In this document: positions 1-6,151 of the stretch, in pieces
Layout of the letters: each line of letters begins with the position of its first letter
Position numbering within the stretch: the stretch's first letter is position 1
Origin: Burkholderiales bacterium
Lineage (GTDB): Bacteria > Pseudomonadota > Gammaproteobacteria > Burkholderiales > Burkholderiaceae_C
NCBI GenBank assembly: GCA_005786815.1
Contig: SYDB01000116.1
Location: 1 to 6,151, forward strand
Direction of reading: 5' to 3'
Length of the DNA: 6,151 nucleotides
The notes under the pieces: generated by a model
Seen by the model: only the letters and a program-made list of their open reading frames with translations
The model's database searches: none
What the model was told of the DNA's origin: nothing
Position numbers and translations under genes: made by a program

Positions 1-1331
1 CCGCATGCTGGGCACGCACGCGGTACTGACTGGGTGAAGCTGCAATGGTGGCAACGCAAGGTGCGGTCGAGTTTGTGAAACACCCGAAACGCACTGCAAT
101 GCGGACACTGGCTTTTCCAGTTGCAATCTGGGCAATGCAACACAGGTGCATAACCTCGGCGATTGAGCAGCACCAAAATCTGCTCGCCGCGCGTCACACG
201 TTCGCGCATGGCGTCTAACAACTGGCTAGAGAACACGGTTTTTTTGGGTTGGTGGTTCATGTCCACCCGACGCACAAAAGGTAGGGCACCATCGCCTACA
301 CGAGACGGCATATGTAAGCGCATATAGCGTCCGGCTTGCGTGGTGTCTGTGGCGGGGCGGCTGTGGTACCAACTCTCTAGCGAAGGCGTCGCCGAACCCA
401 AAATGACTTTGGCGTTTTCTAATTGGCCTCGGTAGATGGCTAAGTCGCGCGCTGAGTAGCGCGCACCTTCTTGTTGTTTGTAGCTCGGGTCATGCTCTTC
501 GTCGACCACGATAAGTTGCAAATGCGGCATCGACGCAAACACCGCCATGCGTGTGCCCAACACAATGCGCGCTTGGCCCTTGTGCGCCGCCAACCAATTT
601 TTCAAACGCTGCGCGGGCGTGAGGGTGCTGTGCATGGCGACCACGCAATCGTCGCCCCACTGCGGCGCAAAGCGCTCGCGAAAGCGCGACTCCAGTTGTG
701 GCGTGAGGTTGATCTCCGGCACCATCAACAAAATTTGTGCGGACGCGTCTTTGGCTAACTGGGACTGCGCCGCACGCAAATAGACCTCGGTTTTACCGCT
801 GCCGGTGTTGCCAAAAAGTAGGAAAGGGCCTTTGTGGAGGGCGATGTTTTCGAGGACTTGGGCTTGTTCGGGGGTTGAAGCTGGAACAGGTAACGCTTCT
901 AGAGATGGGTGCGAATCTGAAGCCTTGCTTTTCCGCGTCAAGCGCCGAGTCCATTGTTCTGCGCTCAGTTCGCGCAGTTGGTTGGGCAGAGCGGCTAGTG
1001 CAACCTCACCAACACTGCGTTGGTAATAGTGCGCGGCGAATCGAACCAAGTCGCACCAATGGGTGTTCAAAGGCGCTAGGCCTCCCAACACGCTAGCAAT
1101 TGGGCGTAGTGCGAGTTCGGTTTTGTCCGTCGACTTTTTTGTGACAACTTTTGATGTGGTGACATCATCAAGATGCGTTGCATTCCAAACCACCCCCATC
1201 AACTCGCGTTTACCCAGAGGCACTCTGACCAAGGTTCCCGTTGGAAGCATTTCTTCGCTCGCATAGGACAACACATCCACCAACCCACTATGCGCAGGTG
1301 TGTGAACGATTACAGAAACTATGTGCGACAT
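1..1331 (-). CDS. priA: Primosomal protein N' (PriA), replication-restart DNA helicase; 3' end beyond the left edge
   Basis: PriA is an ATP-dependent 3'-5' helicase that recognises stalled or collapsed forks and loads the primosome to restart replication away from oriC. The minus-strand frame is open from an ATG at 1331 to the left edge, giving residues 1-443 of a protein that is usually about 700 long. Residues 1-120 match the N-terminal 3'-DNA-end-binding domain. Walker A is GNTGSGKT (174-181, Lys180), the DEEH box is 277-280, and motif III GSATPS is 312-317. The zinc region has all eight cysteines: C400/C403, C409/C412, C427/C430 and C440/C443. The helicase C-lobe is off the window. An in-frame stop lies upstream of the ATG, and no good Shine-Dalgarno is visible. 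Only about 30 residues separate the N-terminal domain from the helicase core, where E. coli PriA has a winged-helix domain. The family assignment is very secure. Confidence 0.97.
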   Translation of the reverse strand, partial: MSHIVSVIVHTPAHSGLVDVLSYASEEMLPTGTLVRVPLGKRELMGVVWNATHLDDVTTSKVVTKKSTDKTELALRPIASVLGGLAPLNTHWCDLVRFAAHYYQRSVGEVALAALPNQLRELSAEQWTRRLTRKSKASDSHPSLEALPVPASTPEQAQVLENIALHKGPFLLFGNTGSGKTEVYLRAAQSQLAKDASAQILLMVPEINLTPQLESRFRERFAPQWGDDCVVAMHSTLTPAQRLKNWLAAHKGQARIVLGTRMAVFASMPHLQLIVVDEEHDPSYKQQEGARYSARDLAIYRGQLENAKVILGSATPSLESWYHSRPATDTTQAGRYMRLHMPSRVGDGALPFVRRVDMNHQPKKTVFSSQLLDAMRERVTRGEQILVLLNRRGYAPVLHCPDCNWKSQCPHCSAFRVFHKLDRTLRCHHCSFTQSVPRACPAC

Positions 1332-1396
1332 GTCAAGCGTCAAGTTGGCGTGATGAGTTGAGGTGATTTGGGTAAGAGCGACTTAAGTGCTTGATT

Positions 1397-1402
1397 TTTA
1401 TA
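1397..1402 (-). promoter_or_regulatory. Possible -10 element of the priA promoter (TATAAA)
   Basis: On the minus strand TATAAA (5 of 6 to TATAAT) lies about 66 bp before the priA ATG. The hexamers at 16-18 bp spacing upstream (around 1419-1426) do not resemble TTGACA, so this would be a promoter without a good -35. The DnaA box at 1429-1437 lies just upstream of the missing -35, where an activator often sits. This is suggestive but weak. Confidence 0.25.
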
Positions 1403-1428
1403 GGTTTGGGTGCTAACTCAGGATTTCT

Positions 1429-1437
1429 GTGGATAAC
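1429..1437 (-). promoter_or_regulatory. DnaA box (TTATCCACA), priA-proximal
   Basis: The minus strand reads TTATCCACA, an exact match to the high-affinity DnaA binding consensus. It lies about 100 bp upstream of the priA ATG. If the TATAAA at 1397-1402 is the -10, the box would be centred near -43, a typical position for direct activation. The sequence match is certain; binding is inferred. Confidence 0.55.
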
Positions 1438-1503
1438 TTTGTTGATATGTTGTCGTGAGTAGTGCCAAAGGCGCATCAATCAAGGCTTTGAACAGATTGC
1501 CTG

Positions 1504-1557
1504 AAAAAAAAGCATTCGTTTAAACCTATATAAATCAACGACTTAGTTAATTTAAAC
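1504..1557 (-). terminator. Possible weak terminator for dsbD (AT-rich hairpin plus T8)
   Basis: GTTTAAA and its complement TTTAAAC (1551-1557 and 1518-1524) can form a 7-bp stem around a 26-nt loop. On the minus strand the stem is followed after 6 nt by eight T residues (1511-1504). The stem has one G:C pair and the loop is long, so it would be a poor intrinsic terminator. It lies about 110 bp past the dsbD stop. The first arm is itself part of an 8-bp palindrome, GTTTAAAC (1518-1525). Confidence 0.22.
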
Positions 1558-1575
1558 TTTTTTGAATGACAAATC

Positions 1576-1585
1576 CGATATATCG
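1576..1585. repeat. Perfect 10-bp palindrome CGATATATCG
   Basis: CGATATATCG reads the same on both strands and lies in the middle of the dsbD-priA gap. Palindromes of this size can be operators for dimeric regulators, but I recognise no specific regulator and the flanking bases do not extend the symmetry. It may be chance in AT-rich DNA. Confidence 0.3.
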
Positions 1586-1613
1586 CGGGGAGTAGTAATA
1601 AGGGCCTTAATTT

Positions 1614-1622
1614 TGTGCATAA
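1614..1622 (-). promoter_or_regulatory. DnaA box (TTATGCACA), dsbD-proximal
   Basis: The minus strand reads TTATGCACA, an exact match to the TTATNCACA DnaA consensus. It has the same orientation as the box at 1429-1437, with 176 bp of very AT-rich DNA between them. It lies 47 bp past the end of dsbD. A further near match (TTTGTCACA on the minus strand, about 1631-1644) is too degenerate to call. Confidence 0.5.
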
Positions 1623-1669
1623 GTAGACGTACTGTGACAAAAATTTTGTAGATTCGTGCCATTTTTGTG

Positions 1670-3883
1670 CTAGTTTTTGGCCGTTTTTGGCTCTAGTTGC
1701 GCCAAAGCTTCACGCACTTGCGCCACGCTCAGCAGTTCAGACAGCACTTGTGGCGCGCGGTTGGGCGCGTAGAGCACATAAACGGGAACCCCGCTACGAC
1801 CCAGTTCCGCCAATGCGCGTGAGATAGCAGGGTCGCGTCGCGTCCAATCGGCACGCATCAAGCGCACCTGTTTTGCCGCAAAGTCGGACAGCAATTCGGG
1901 TTGGTTGAGGGTGGTTTGTTTGTTGATTTGGCAAGTCACGCACCAGGCTGCAGTGAAGTCGACAAACACTGCGCGTCCTTGGGCAAGCTCTGTTTGCACG
2001 GCGGTTGCTGTCCAGTTTTGCCAAAGGTCGCCGCTGGCCTGTTGGGCGGTACTTTCAGTTGCACTAGGCGCTTGTGTTTCTTGTGGGACTGCATTTGTAT
2101 TTGCGAGAACCTCGAGGCCAATCCAAAAAATAGCCAGCAAACCTGATGCTTGAACGACACGCGCCAGCACTGTTCTAAAGCGACTCGCCCATACCGTCAG
2201 CGCCACCACCAGTAAGCCAACTAACAAGAGCATGGCCTGCGTCACGCTGGTTTGGAGGCCAAAGACCCATAGCAACCAAATGACGGTCGCAAGCATGGGA
2301 AACGCCAGTGCATGGCGCAAGGTGACCATCCACATTCCCGGCTTTGGTAAAGCGTGCGCTACCGCAGGCACCCAGCTTGCCAATAAAAAGGGCAAGGCCA
2401 GCCCTAGGCCCATGAAAGCAAATATTGCTAAAGCCTGCCAAGCAGGCATTGTCATCGCCACGCCCAAAGACGCGCCCATAAACGGCGCGGTACAGGGCGA
2501 CGCCACGGCTACTGCGAGCACGCCTGATAGCAACGCGTCGACCACGGGGTGGCGCGATTGCAAAGATGCAAGGCGTGTTGGCAGCACATTGCCCATGCTG
2601 AACACGTCCCATAAATTCAAAGCGATCAGGGTGAAGAGCACCGCCAGAGCTGCGACCACAGCGGGGGTTTGCAACTGAAATCCCCAGCCGAGTTGTTCAC
2701 CCATAGTGCGAAGTAATAAAACTGCGCCACCAAGCGCCAAAAAGCTCGCTACGACGCCGACGGTGTAGGCCACACCCGTCAAACGGCGCATGTGTTTGCT
2801 AGCGCCATGTTGGGCAAAGCCCAATACTTTGATGGCCAAAATGGGCAATACGCAGGGCATGGCGTTCAAAATCAAGCCGCCTAGGAGCGCGCCAGCGAGC
2901 GCGAGCAGGAATCCAAATCCGTCGGCATCGTTTGCAGGTGGTGTCACGGTGTTTGCAAACTTAGTGGCGGAGACCTCTGCATAGGCTTTTGCTGTGGGGC
3001 TGGGCCATGCGCCAGAAACAGGCAAAACCAATTCAACACCTTTGCGCGACTCACCGGTTGCTTGTGAGACCAGTAGCCAGCCGATTTTTGTAGGGCTGTC
3101 GTTGCGCGCCGTGCTCACGGGCAAACGTACCGACCAAGTGCTTCCTTGCCACGATTGCTCAGCTAACGCGTGTTGGTCCGTCGAAGACTCCAAAAGCTCT
3201 GGCTCGGTGGGAAAGATGGATAGTTTTTGTCCCACCCAATTAGCAGGCAGACCTTCAACGGCCGCGACTAAAAAGTCGCCCTCAAAGCGAGCGGCTTTTT
3301 GGGATGCGGCAAGTTGGGAAGGCTGGTGTTCGATGAGCGAGGCAAATGCTTTGGCATGGGGTGCAAAACTACTTTGCGTAGGCAATAGCAGCGTGAACTC
3401 GCCTTCTTGGGGAATGCACTCCAAACGGCAGACCAACCAATTGGCATGTAACTGCACGGGCAGTTGGCCGTTCATCGGCGCGCGGTAGGCGGAGGTGAAC
3501 TTGACGGCCACCGCTAGAAGCGCGGCGTTTTCAAAACCATAGTTTGTGAGCGTTCCCGCTGAGAGTTTTTGAGGCAGCGGCCATAGCACTGGCCCCACTT
3601 CTAGACCAGGTGGCAACTTAAATTCAAGCAGGGTGGGCAGGCCGGAATCGCCCGGATTGCGCCAGTAGGTGTGCCATTCGCGGGTGTGCTGCAGTTGCAA
3701 GCCCAGCCAAAAAGTTTTGCCGGTTTGCACGCCGTCTGGTGCATGCGCGACCAACTCTGCGCGCACTTGCGGGGTTGAAACAACGGCGCTTTTGGATGGC
3801 GCATTTAGCTGGGCCCATGCCGCGCCTGCCCCAGAGCTGACGAAAACGAGCCAAAACAAAAGGCGGATAACAAACGTGACCAT
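1670..3883 (-). CDS. dsbD: DsbD/ScsB-family membrane thiol:disulfide interchange protein
   Basis: The protein carries electrons from cytoplasmic thioredoxin across the inner membrane to periplasmic disulfide isomerases and related thiol proteins. Numbering from the ATG at 3883 gives 737 residues. Residues 1-24 are a signal peptide ending AWA before Gln25. The periplasmic N-terminal domain has a CxxxC pair (C152, C156). About eight membrane segments follow (roughly 324-594), with the paired Pro-Cys motifs MPC (C344) and SPC (C464) typical of the CcdA/DsbD core. A C-terminal thioredoxin domain carries WCVTC (C648, C651) and a cis-proline in GVP (P700). The frame extends to a GTG at 3931, but that start would overlap the divergent gene by 8 bp and put 16 extra residues before the signal peptide, so 3883 is preferred. 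The N-terminal domain looks more like ScsB than classical E. coli DsbD; the paralogue is unresolved. Confidence 0.93.
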   Translation of the reverse strand: MVTFVIRLLFWLVFVSSGAGAAWAQLNAPSKSAVVSTPQVRAELVAHAPDGVQTGKTFWLGLQLQHTREWHTYWRNPGDSGLPTLLEFKLPPGLEVGPVLWPLPQKLSAGTLTNYGFENAALLAVAVKFTSAYRAPMNGQLPVQLHANWLVCRLECIPQEGEFTLLLPTQSSFAPHAKAFASLIEHQPSQLAASQKAARFEGDFLVAAVEGLPANWVGQKLSIFPTEPELLESSTDQHALAEQSWQGSTWSVRLPVSTARNDSPTKIGWLLVSQATGESRKGVELVLPVSGAWPSPTAKAYAEVSATKFANTVTPPANDADGFGFLLALAGALLGGLILNAMPCVLPILAIKVLGFAQHGASKHMRRLTGVAYTVGVVASFLALGGAVLLLRTMGEQLGWGFQLQTPAVVAALAVLFTLIALNLWDVFSMGNVLPTRLASLQSRHPVVDALLSGVLAVAVASPCTAPFMGASLGVAMTMPAWQALAIFAFMGLGLALPFLLASWVPAVAHALPKPGMWMVTLRHALAFPMLATVIWLLWVFGLQTSVTQAMLLLVGLLVVALTVWASRFRTVLARVVQASGLLAIFWIGLEVLANTNAVPQETQAPSATESTAQQASGDLWQNWTATAVQTELAQGRAVFVDFTAAWCVTCQINKQTTLNQPELLSDFAAKQVRLMRADWTRRDPAISRALAELGRSGVPVYVLYAPNRAPQVLSELLSVAQVREALAQLEPKTAKN

Positions 3884-3923
3884 AGCGCTGATGTTAACGA
3901 GGCGACGAAAGTAAGATGCACCT
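3884..3923. promoter_or_regulatory. Divergent 40-bp gap between dsbD and the creatininase-family gene
   Basis: Two divergent genes start on either side of this short gap, so their promoters must overlap it or reach into the opposing coding sequences. It contains a 6-bp palindrome AGCGCT (3884-3889) next to the dsbD ATG. I find no convincing -35/-10 pair on either strand. GAAAGTAAG upstream of the plus-strand ATG is at best a weak ribosome binding site. Confidence 0.35.
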
Positions 3924-4754
3924 ATGTCCACAAACGCTCGATTAACCGCCGCATTAGCTACCCACCGCTGGGCAGCTATGAGTAGTCAAGATTTTGCGCA
4001 TCTCAACCCTGCGCGTGTCGTGGCGGTTTTGCCTTTGGGTGCGACCGAGCAACACGGGCCCCATTTGCCCTTGAATGTGGACTCAGTCTTGGTCGATGGT
4101 GTGGTCGACGCCGCGCTAATACATCTAGACAAACAAGACCCCGTGTTGGTTTTACCCACCCAAACCGTGGGACTGAGCACCGAACACATTGCGTTTGCAG
4201 GCACGCTCACGCTGTCGCCGCAAACCGTGATTTCGCAGTGGTGCGACCTGGGTGCAAGCGTTGCGCGCGCTGGGGTCAAAAAGCTTTTGCTGTTCAACGC
4301 CCACGGCGGCAATGTCGGGCTCATGGATGTCGTGGCGCGTGAATTGCGCGCCCAGCATGGATTGATCGTCTACAGCAGCAGTTGGTACAACTTGCCACTC
4401 GACGAAAAAGTGATGGCGCAATTTAGCGCCGATGAACACCGTTTTGGCATACACGCGGGCGATATCGAAACCTCCATGATGTTGGCGCTAGCGCCCGACT
4501 CCGTCGATATGGCGAAGGCGCAAAACTTTGCGTCGACCTCGCAACAACGTGCTGCCACCTATCCCATTTTGGGCAATGGCCGCAGTGCGAAATTAGGCTG
4601 GCATATGCAGGACTACAACCCGCAAGGGGCGGTGGGTAATGCGGCGGCAGCTACATCCACCAAGGGCGAGGCTGTCGTACAAAGTGCTGGCGAGCAACTG
4701 GCGAAGTTGCTGCAAGAGTTGATGGATTTGCCTTTAAGCACAGTTAGAGCTTAG
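3924..4754 (+). CDS. Creatininase-family metal-dependent amidohydrolase, substrate unknown
   Basis: The 276-residue length and motifs fit the creatininase family, cytoplasmic amidohydrolases with a two-metal centre. Visible conserved blocks are GATEQHGPHLPL (39-50; E42 and H44), D53, STEHIAFAGT (85-94), NAHGGN (125-130; H127) and HAGDIETS (177-184; H177, E182). E42, H44, D53, H127 and E182 are the likely metal ligands or active-site residues by analogy. True creatinine amidohydrolase has a His-Tyr-Glu motif where this protein has HGGN. HGGN is usual in other members, such as mycofactocin MftE and the FAPy deformylase group, so creatinine is probably not the substrate. The ATG at 3924 is preferred over Met19 because HRWAAMSSQDF matches the usual family start, and a stop codon lies just upstream in frame. 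No pathway partner lies beside it. Confidence 0.9.
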   Translation: MSTNARLTAALATHRWAAMSSQDFAHLNPARVVAVLPLGATEQHGPHLPLNVDSVLVDGVVDAALIHLDKQDPVLVLPTQTVGLSTEHIAFAGTLTLSPQTVISQWCDLGASVARAGVKKLLLFNAHGGNVGLMDVVARELRAQHGLIVYSSSWYNLPLDEKVMAQFSADEHRFGIHAGDIETSMMLALAPDSVDMAKAQNFASTSQQRAATYPILGNGRSAKLGWHMQDYNPQGAVGNAAAATSTKGEAVVQSAGEQLAKLLQELMDLPLSTVRA

Positions 4755-4759
4755 AAGTT

Positions 4760-5428
4760 TTAGGCATGCGTGATCCACGCACTATGTTCGGGCGCCGCCA
4801 AATGCGGCAAGCTGTTAAACGCTACCAAGTTATGCCGCTTAGGCGTGAAATGGAACTCGCTCACCGAGCTATTGCACATACGCAAATTCAACTCGATGCT
4901 GGTCTCGGGTGATGCTTGCAGCACTTGCGCTACTGCGGTTGAGATGGGGCCGCCGCTAGAGACCAGCAAAACGTTGCCTTCGCAGTGCTGGCGCACATGG
5001 TCTAGCGCCGAGGTCACACCGTGGAGAAATTCTGGGTAGGTGGGCATGCCGACGGGGGATGCGGTTCCTGCCATCCATTGCTTGAGCCCGTTGCGCAACA
5101 TGCGAAAGTATTCTCGGTAGCCCTCTGGCGTTTTGGTGTCGAAGCTTGCGTTGGGATGCGCAGCGCGAATGAGGGCTTCGCTGTCGTATTCATTGAGCCC
5201 CGGCCATAGCAGCGCATCTGGGCTGTGCCCTAAACCGTCGCGAATGCCTTGCAAAGTTTGGGCGTGGCGCTTCAAGGTGCCGACTAGGACGGCATCGAAC
5301 GTCAGGCCGTGCGACTTCCAATATTCACCTAAACGGCGGCTTTGCTGCGCGCCCATCGCGCTGAGTTGGTCATAGTCTGCGGCGCCAAGCGAGGCTTGGC
5401 CGTGGCGTACGAGGTAGAGCTGTCCCAT
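4760..5428 (-). CDS. Histidine-phosphatase-superfamily protein (phosphoglycerate-mutase-like), second catalytic His replaced by Ser
   Basis: This 222-residue protein belongs to the histidine phosphatase superfamily, whose members transfer phosphate through a histidine in an RHG motif. LYLVRHG (4-10) supplies Arg8 and the nucleophile His9. Arg54 sits in the TLKRHAQT block and Glu80 in LNEYDSEAL. The family's second catalytic His, normally in a V-S/T-H-G-G motif, is Ser158 here (VSSGGPIS, 156-163). It may therefore have altered or weak catalysis, or act on a different substrate; the change may be lineage-typical. The substrate is unknown. The start at the ATG 5428 gives the expected N-terminus right before the first beta strand. 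It lies 84 bp downstream of uup in the same direction and converges on the creatininase-family gene with 5 bp between stop codons and no terminator visible there. Confidence 0.9.
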   Translation of the reverse strand: MGQLYLVRHGQASLGAADYDQLSAMGAQQSRRLGEYWKSHGLTFDAVLVGTLKRHAQTLQGIRDGLGHSPDALLWPGLNEYDSEALIRAAHPNASFDTKTPEGYREYFRMLRNGLKQWMAGTASPVGMPTYPEFLHGVTSALDHVRQHCEGNVLLVSSGGPISTAVAQVLQASPETSIELNLRMCNSSVSEFHFTPKRHNLVAFNSLPHLAAPEHSAWITHA

Positions 5429-5452
5429 GGGTGTTTGTGAGTGGTGCGTTGA

Positions 5453-5481
5453 ATTAAATGCGGACCATTCTGGCGTTGAAC
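5453..5481 (-). promoter_or_regulatory. Possible promoter for the histidine-phosphatase gene
   Basis: On the minus strand a TTTAAT hexamer (5458-5453, 5 of 6 to TATAAT) lies 24 bp before the ATG. The hexamer 17 bp upstream, GTTCAA (5481-5476), is a poor -35. The 84-bp gap also holds a 5-bp inverted repeat CCTGC/GCAGG (5481-5502) with no T run, so it is not a clear uup terminator. The gene may be read from uup instead. Confidence 0.2.
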
Positions 5482-5512
5482 CTGCAATGGCAGAGTCGCA
5501 GGTGAGACGAAG

Positions 5513-6151
5513 TTAGGCGGACAACAATTCCCAGCGTTCTAGGGCTTGCATGAGTTCAGATTCAATCGCCAGATCGCGTGCGTGCAGTTGCGCCACTTTG
5601 GCGGCGTCGCTGGCGTAGAGCTTGGGGTCGGCCAAGTCGGCTTGCACTTGCTTTTGCTCGGCTTCTAAGGCGGCGATGCGATCGGGAAGGCTCTCTAATT
5701 CGCGTTGTTCTTTGTAGCTGAGTTTGCGGGTTTTAGTAGCGGGCTTGTTGCTACCCGTGATTTTGTTGTTTGCGTTGCTAGAGGCCGCTGTTTCGTGACC
5801 TAGTGGCGTTGCGTTTGGGTTATCTGACGCTGGCGTTGTCGTTGCCGTTGAAGTTGTTTGTTCTTTTGCACGCCGTGTCTCATTTCCGCTTTGCGTCCCA
5901 CTCAGTTTGATCGCTTGCAAGCCGCTCGCCCTTTTGGATTGGGTTAGCCAGTCTTGCACGCCGCCTTCGTATTCGCGCCAAAAACCGGGTTGCGTCTCTG
6001 TGCCTTCGAACACCAAAGTGCTGGTGGCGACGTTGTCCAAAAAGGCGCGGTCGTGGCTCACGATGAACACTGTGCCGTCGTAGTTTTGTAGCAATTCTTC
6101 CAACAGTTCCAGGGTGTCGAAGTCGAGGTCGGTGGTCGGTTCATCCAGCAC
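5513..6151 (-). CDS. uup: ABC-F ATPase Uup, C-terminal part; 5' end beyond the right edge
   Basis: Uup is a soluble ABC-F protein with two ATPase domains. It associates with ribosomes, and in E. coli its loss raises precise transposon excision; its C-terminal domain binds branched DNA. The last 212 residues are present. Counting from the window edge, the second ATPase domain shows Walker B and D-loop LDEPTTDLD (2-10), catalytic Glu4 and the H-loop SHDRAF (32-37). Then comes an S/T/N/A-rich linker (about 71-143) and the C-terminal coiled coil starting LSYKEQRELESL (144-155) and ending at 212. The block LELLEELL plus SHDR and the KLSYKEQRELE coiled coil are Uup hallmarks and separate it from EttA, YheS and YbiT. 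The usual Asn of the PTND D-loop is Thr7. The GTG at the edge is an internal valine codon, not a start. Confidence 0.93.
   Translation of the reverse strand: MLDEPTTDLDFDTLELLEELLQNYDGTVFIVSHDRAFLDNVATSTLVFEGTETQPGFWREYEGGVQDWLTQSKRASGLQAIKLSGTQSGNETRRAKEQTTSTATTTPASDNPNATPLGHETAASSNANNKITGSNKPATKTRKLSYKEQRELESLPDRIAALEAEQKQVQADLADPKLYASDAAKVAQLHARDLAIESELMQALERWELLSA

Larger units (their letters stand above)
1332..1669. promoter_or_regulatory. AT-rich gene-free region upstream of priA, downstream of dsbD
   Basis: This 338-bp stretch holds no convincing gene, while the other gaps in the window are 84 bp or less. It must contain the priA promoter unless priA is read through from dsbD. Composition is strongly AT-biased: in 1501-1560 only 14 of 60 bases are G or C. 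It carries two perfect TTATNCACA DnaA boxes (minus-strand orientation), a GTTTAAAC palindrome, a CGATATATCG palindrome and an A8 tract (T8 on the minus strand), each listed separately. The only open frame is a 36-codon one (1552-1662, minus) without a ribosome binding site. What is inferred is a regulated promoter for priA. Other roles, such as a small RNA or a DnaA-titration site, cannot be excluded from sequence alone. Confidence 0.6.

Noticed and set aside
471..1361. Plus-strand open frames opposite priA
   Set aside because: The minus strand here encodes PriA with all its helicase and zinc motifs; the plus-strand frames overlap one another and show no domain.
1552..1662. 36-codon minus-strand reading frame just after dsbD (starts MARIYKIFV)
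   Set aside because: There is no ribosome binding site, no recognisable family, and the length is within chance for this AT-rich DNA.
1332..1669. Replication origin, suggested by DnaA boxes plus AT-rich DNA
   Set aside because: Only two boxes are convincing, and the usual oriC neighbours (dnaA, dnaN, rpmH, gidA, parAB) are absent. GC-skew over the whole replicon would be decisive and cannot be seen here.
1673..1691. Tandem GTTTTTGGC repeat at the end of dsbD
   Set aside because: It is two copies of 9 bp encoding the KTAKN-type tail; it is too short to be more than chance or slippage.
2175..3488. Several long open frames overlapping dsbD (for example 2994-3488 plus, 2232-2678 plus, 2175-2612 minus)
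   Set aside because: They lie wholly within the well-supported dsbD coding sequence, have no family features, and read as frame shadows.
5481..5502. CCTGC/GCAGG inverted repeat as a uup terminator
   Set aside because: The stem is only 5 bp with a 12-nt loop, and no T run follows on the minus strand.

Overview
The window looks like chromosomal DNA of a betaproteobacterium, most likely order Burkholderiales and perhaps close to Comamonadaceae. This is inferred from the character of the PriA, DsbD and Uup proteins and from a G+C content in the mid-50s by eye. I see no insertion sequence, integrase, CRISPR array, tRNA or rRNA. It is a mostly ordinary housekeeping region of five genes, two of them cut by the window edges.

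Layout from left to right. Positions 1-1331 (minus strand) hold the first 443 residues of PriA, the replication-restart helicase. It is complete through the last visible cysteine of its zinc-binding region and runs off the left edge. Positions 1332-1669 are a 338-bp gene-free, AT-rich stretch, unusually long beside the other gaps here. It carries two perfect DnaA-box matches in the same orientation, two short palindromes and an A8/T8 tract, and lies directly upstream of priA. Next comes a DsbD/ScsB-type membrane thiol:disulfide reductase (minus strand, start preferred at 3883). A creatininase-family metal amidohydrolase (plus strand, 3924-4754) diverges from it across only 40 bp. That gene converges, with 5 bp between stop codons, on a histidine-phosphatase-family protein (minus strand, 4760-5428). 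The window ends with the C-terminal third of the ABC-F ATPase Uup (minus strand, 5513-6151), which runs off the right edge and lies upstream of the phosphatase gene in the same direction.

Functionally the genes are not one pathway. PriA and Uup both act in DNA or ribosome maintenance, DsbD supplies reducing power to the periplasm, and the two enzymes in the middle have no assignable substrate. The points most worth a second look are the DnaA boxes before priA, the missing winged-helix region in PriA, and the loss of the second catalytic histidine in the phosphatase-like protein. No clearly undescribed multi-gene system is visible.
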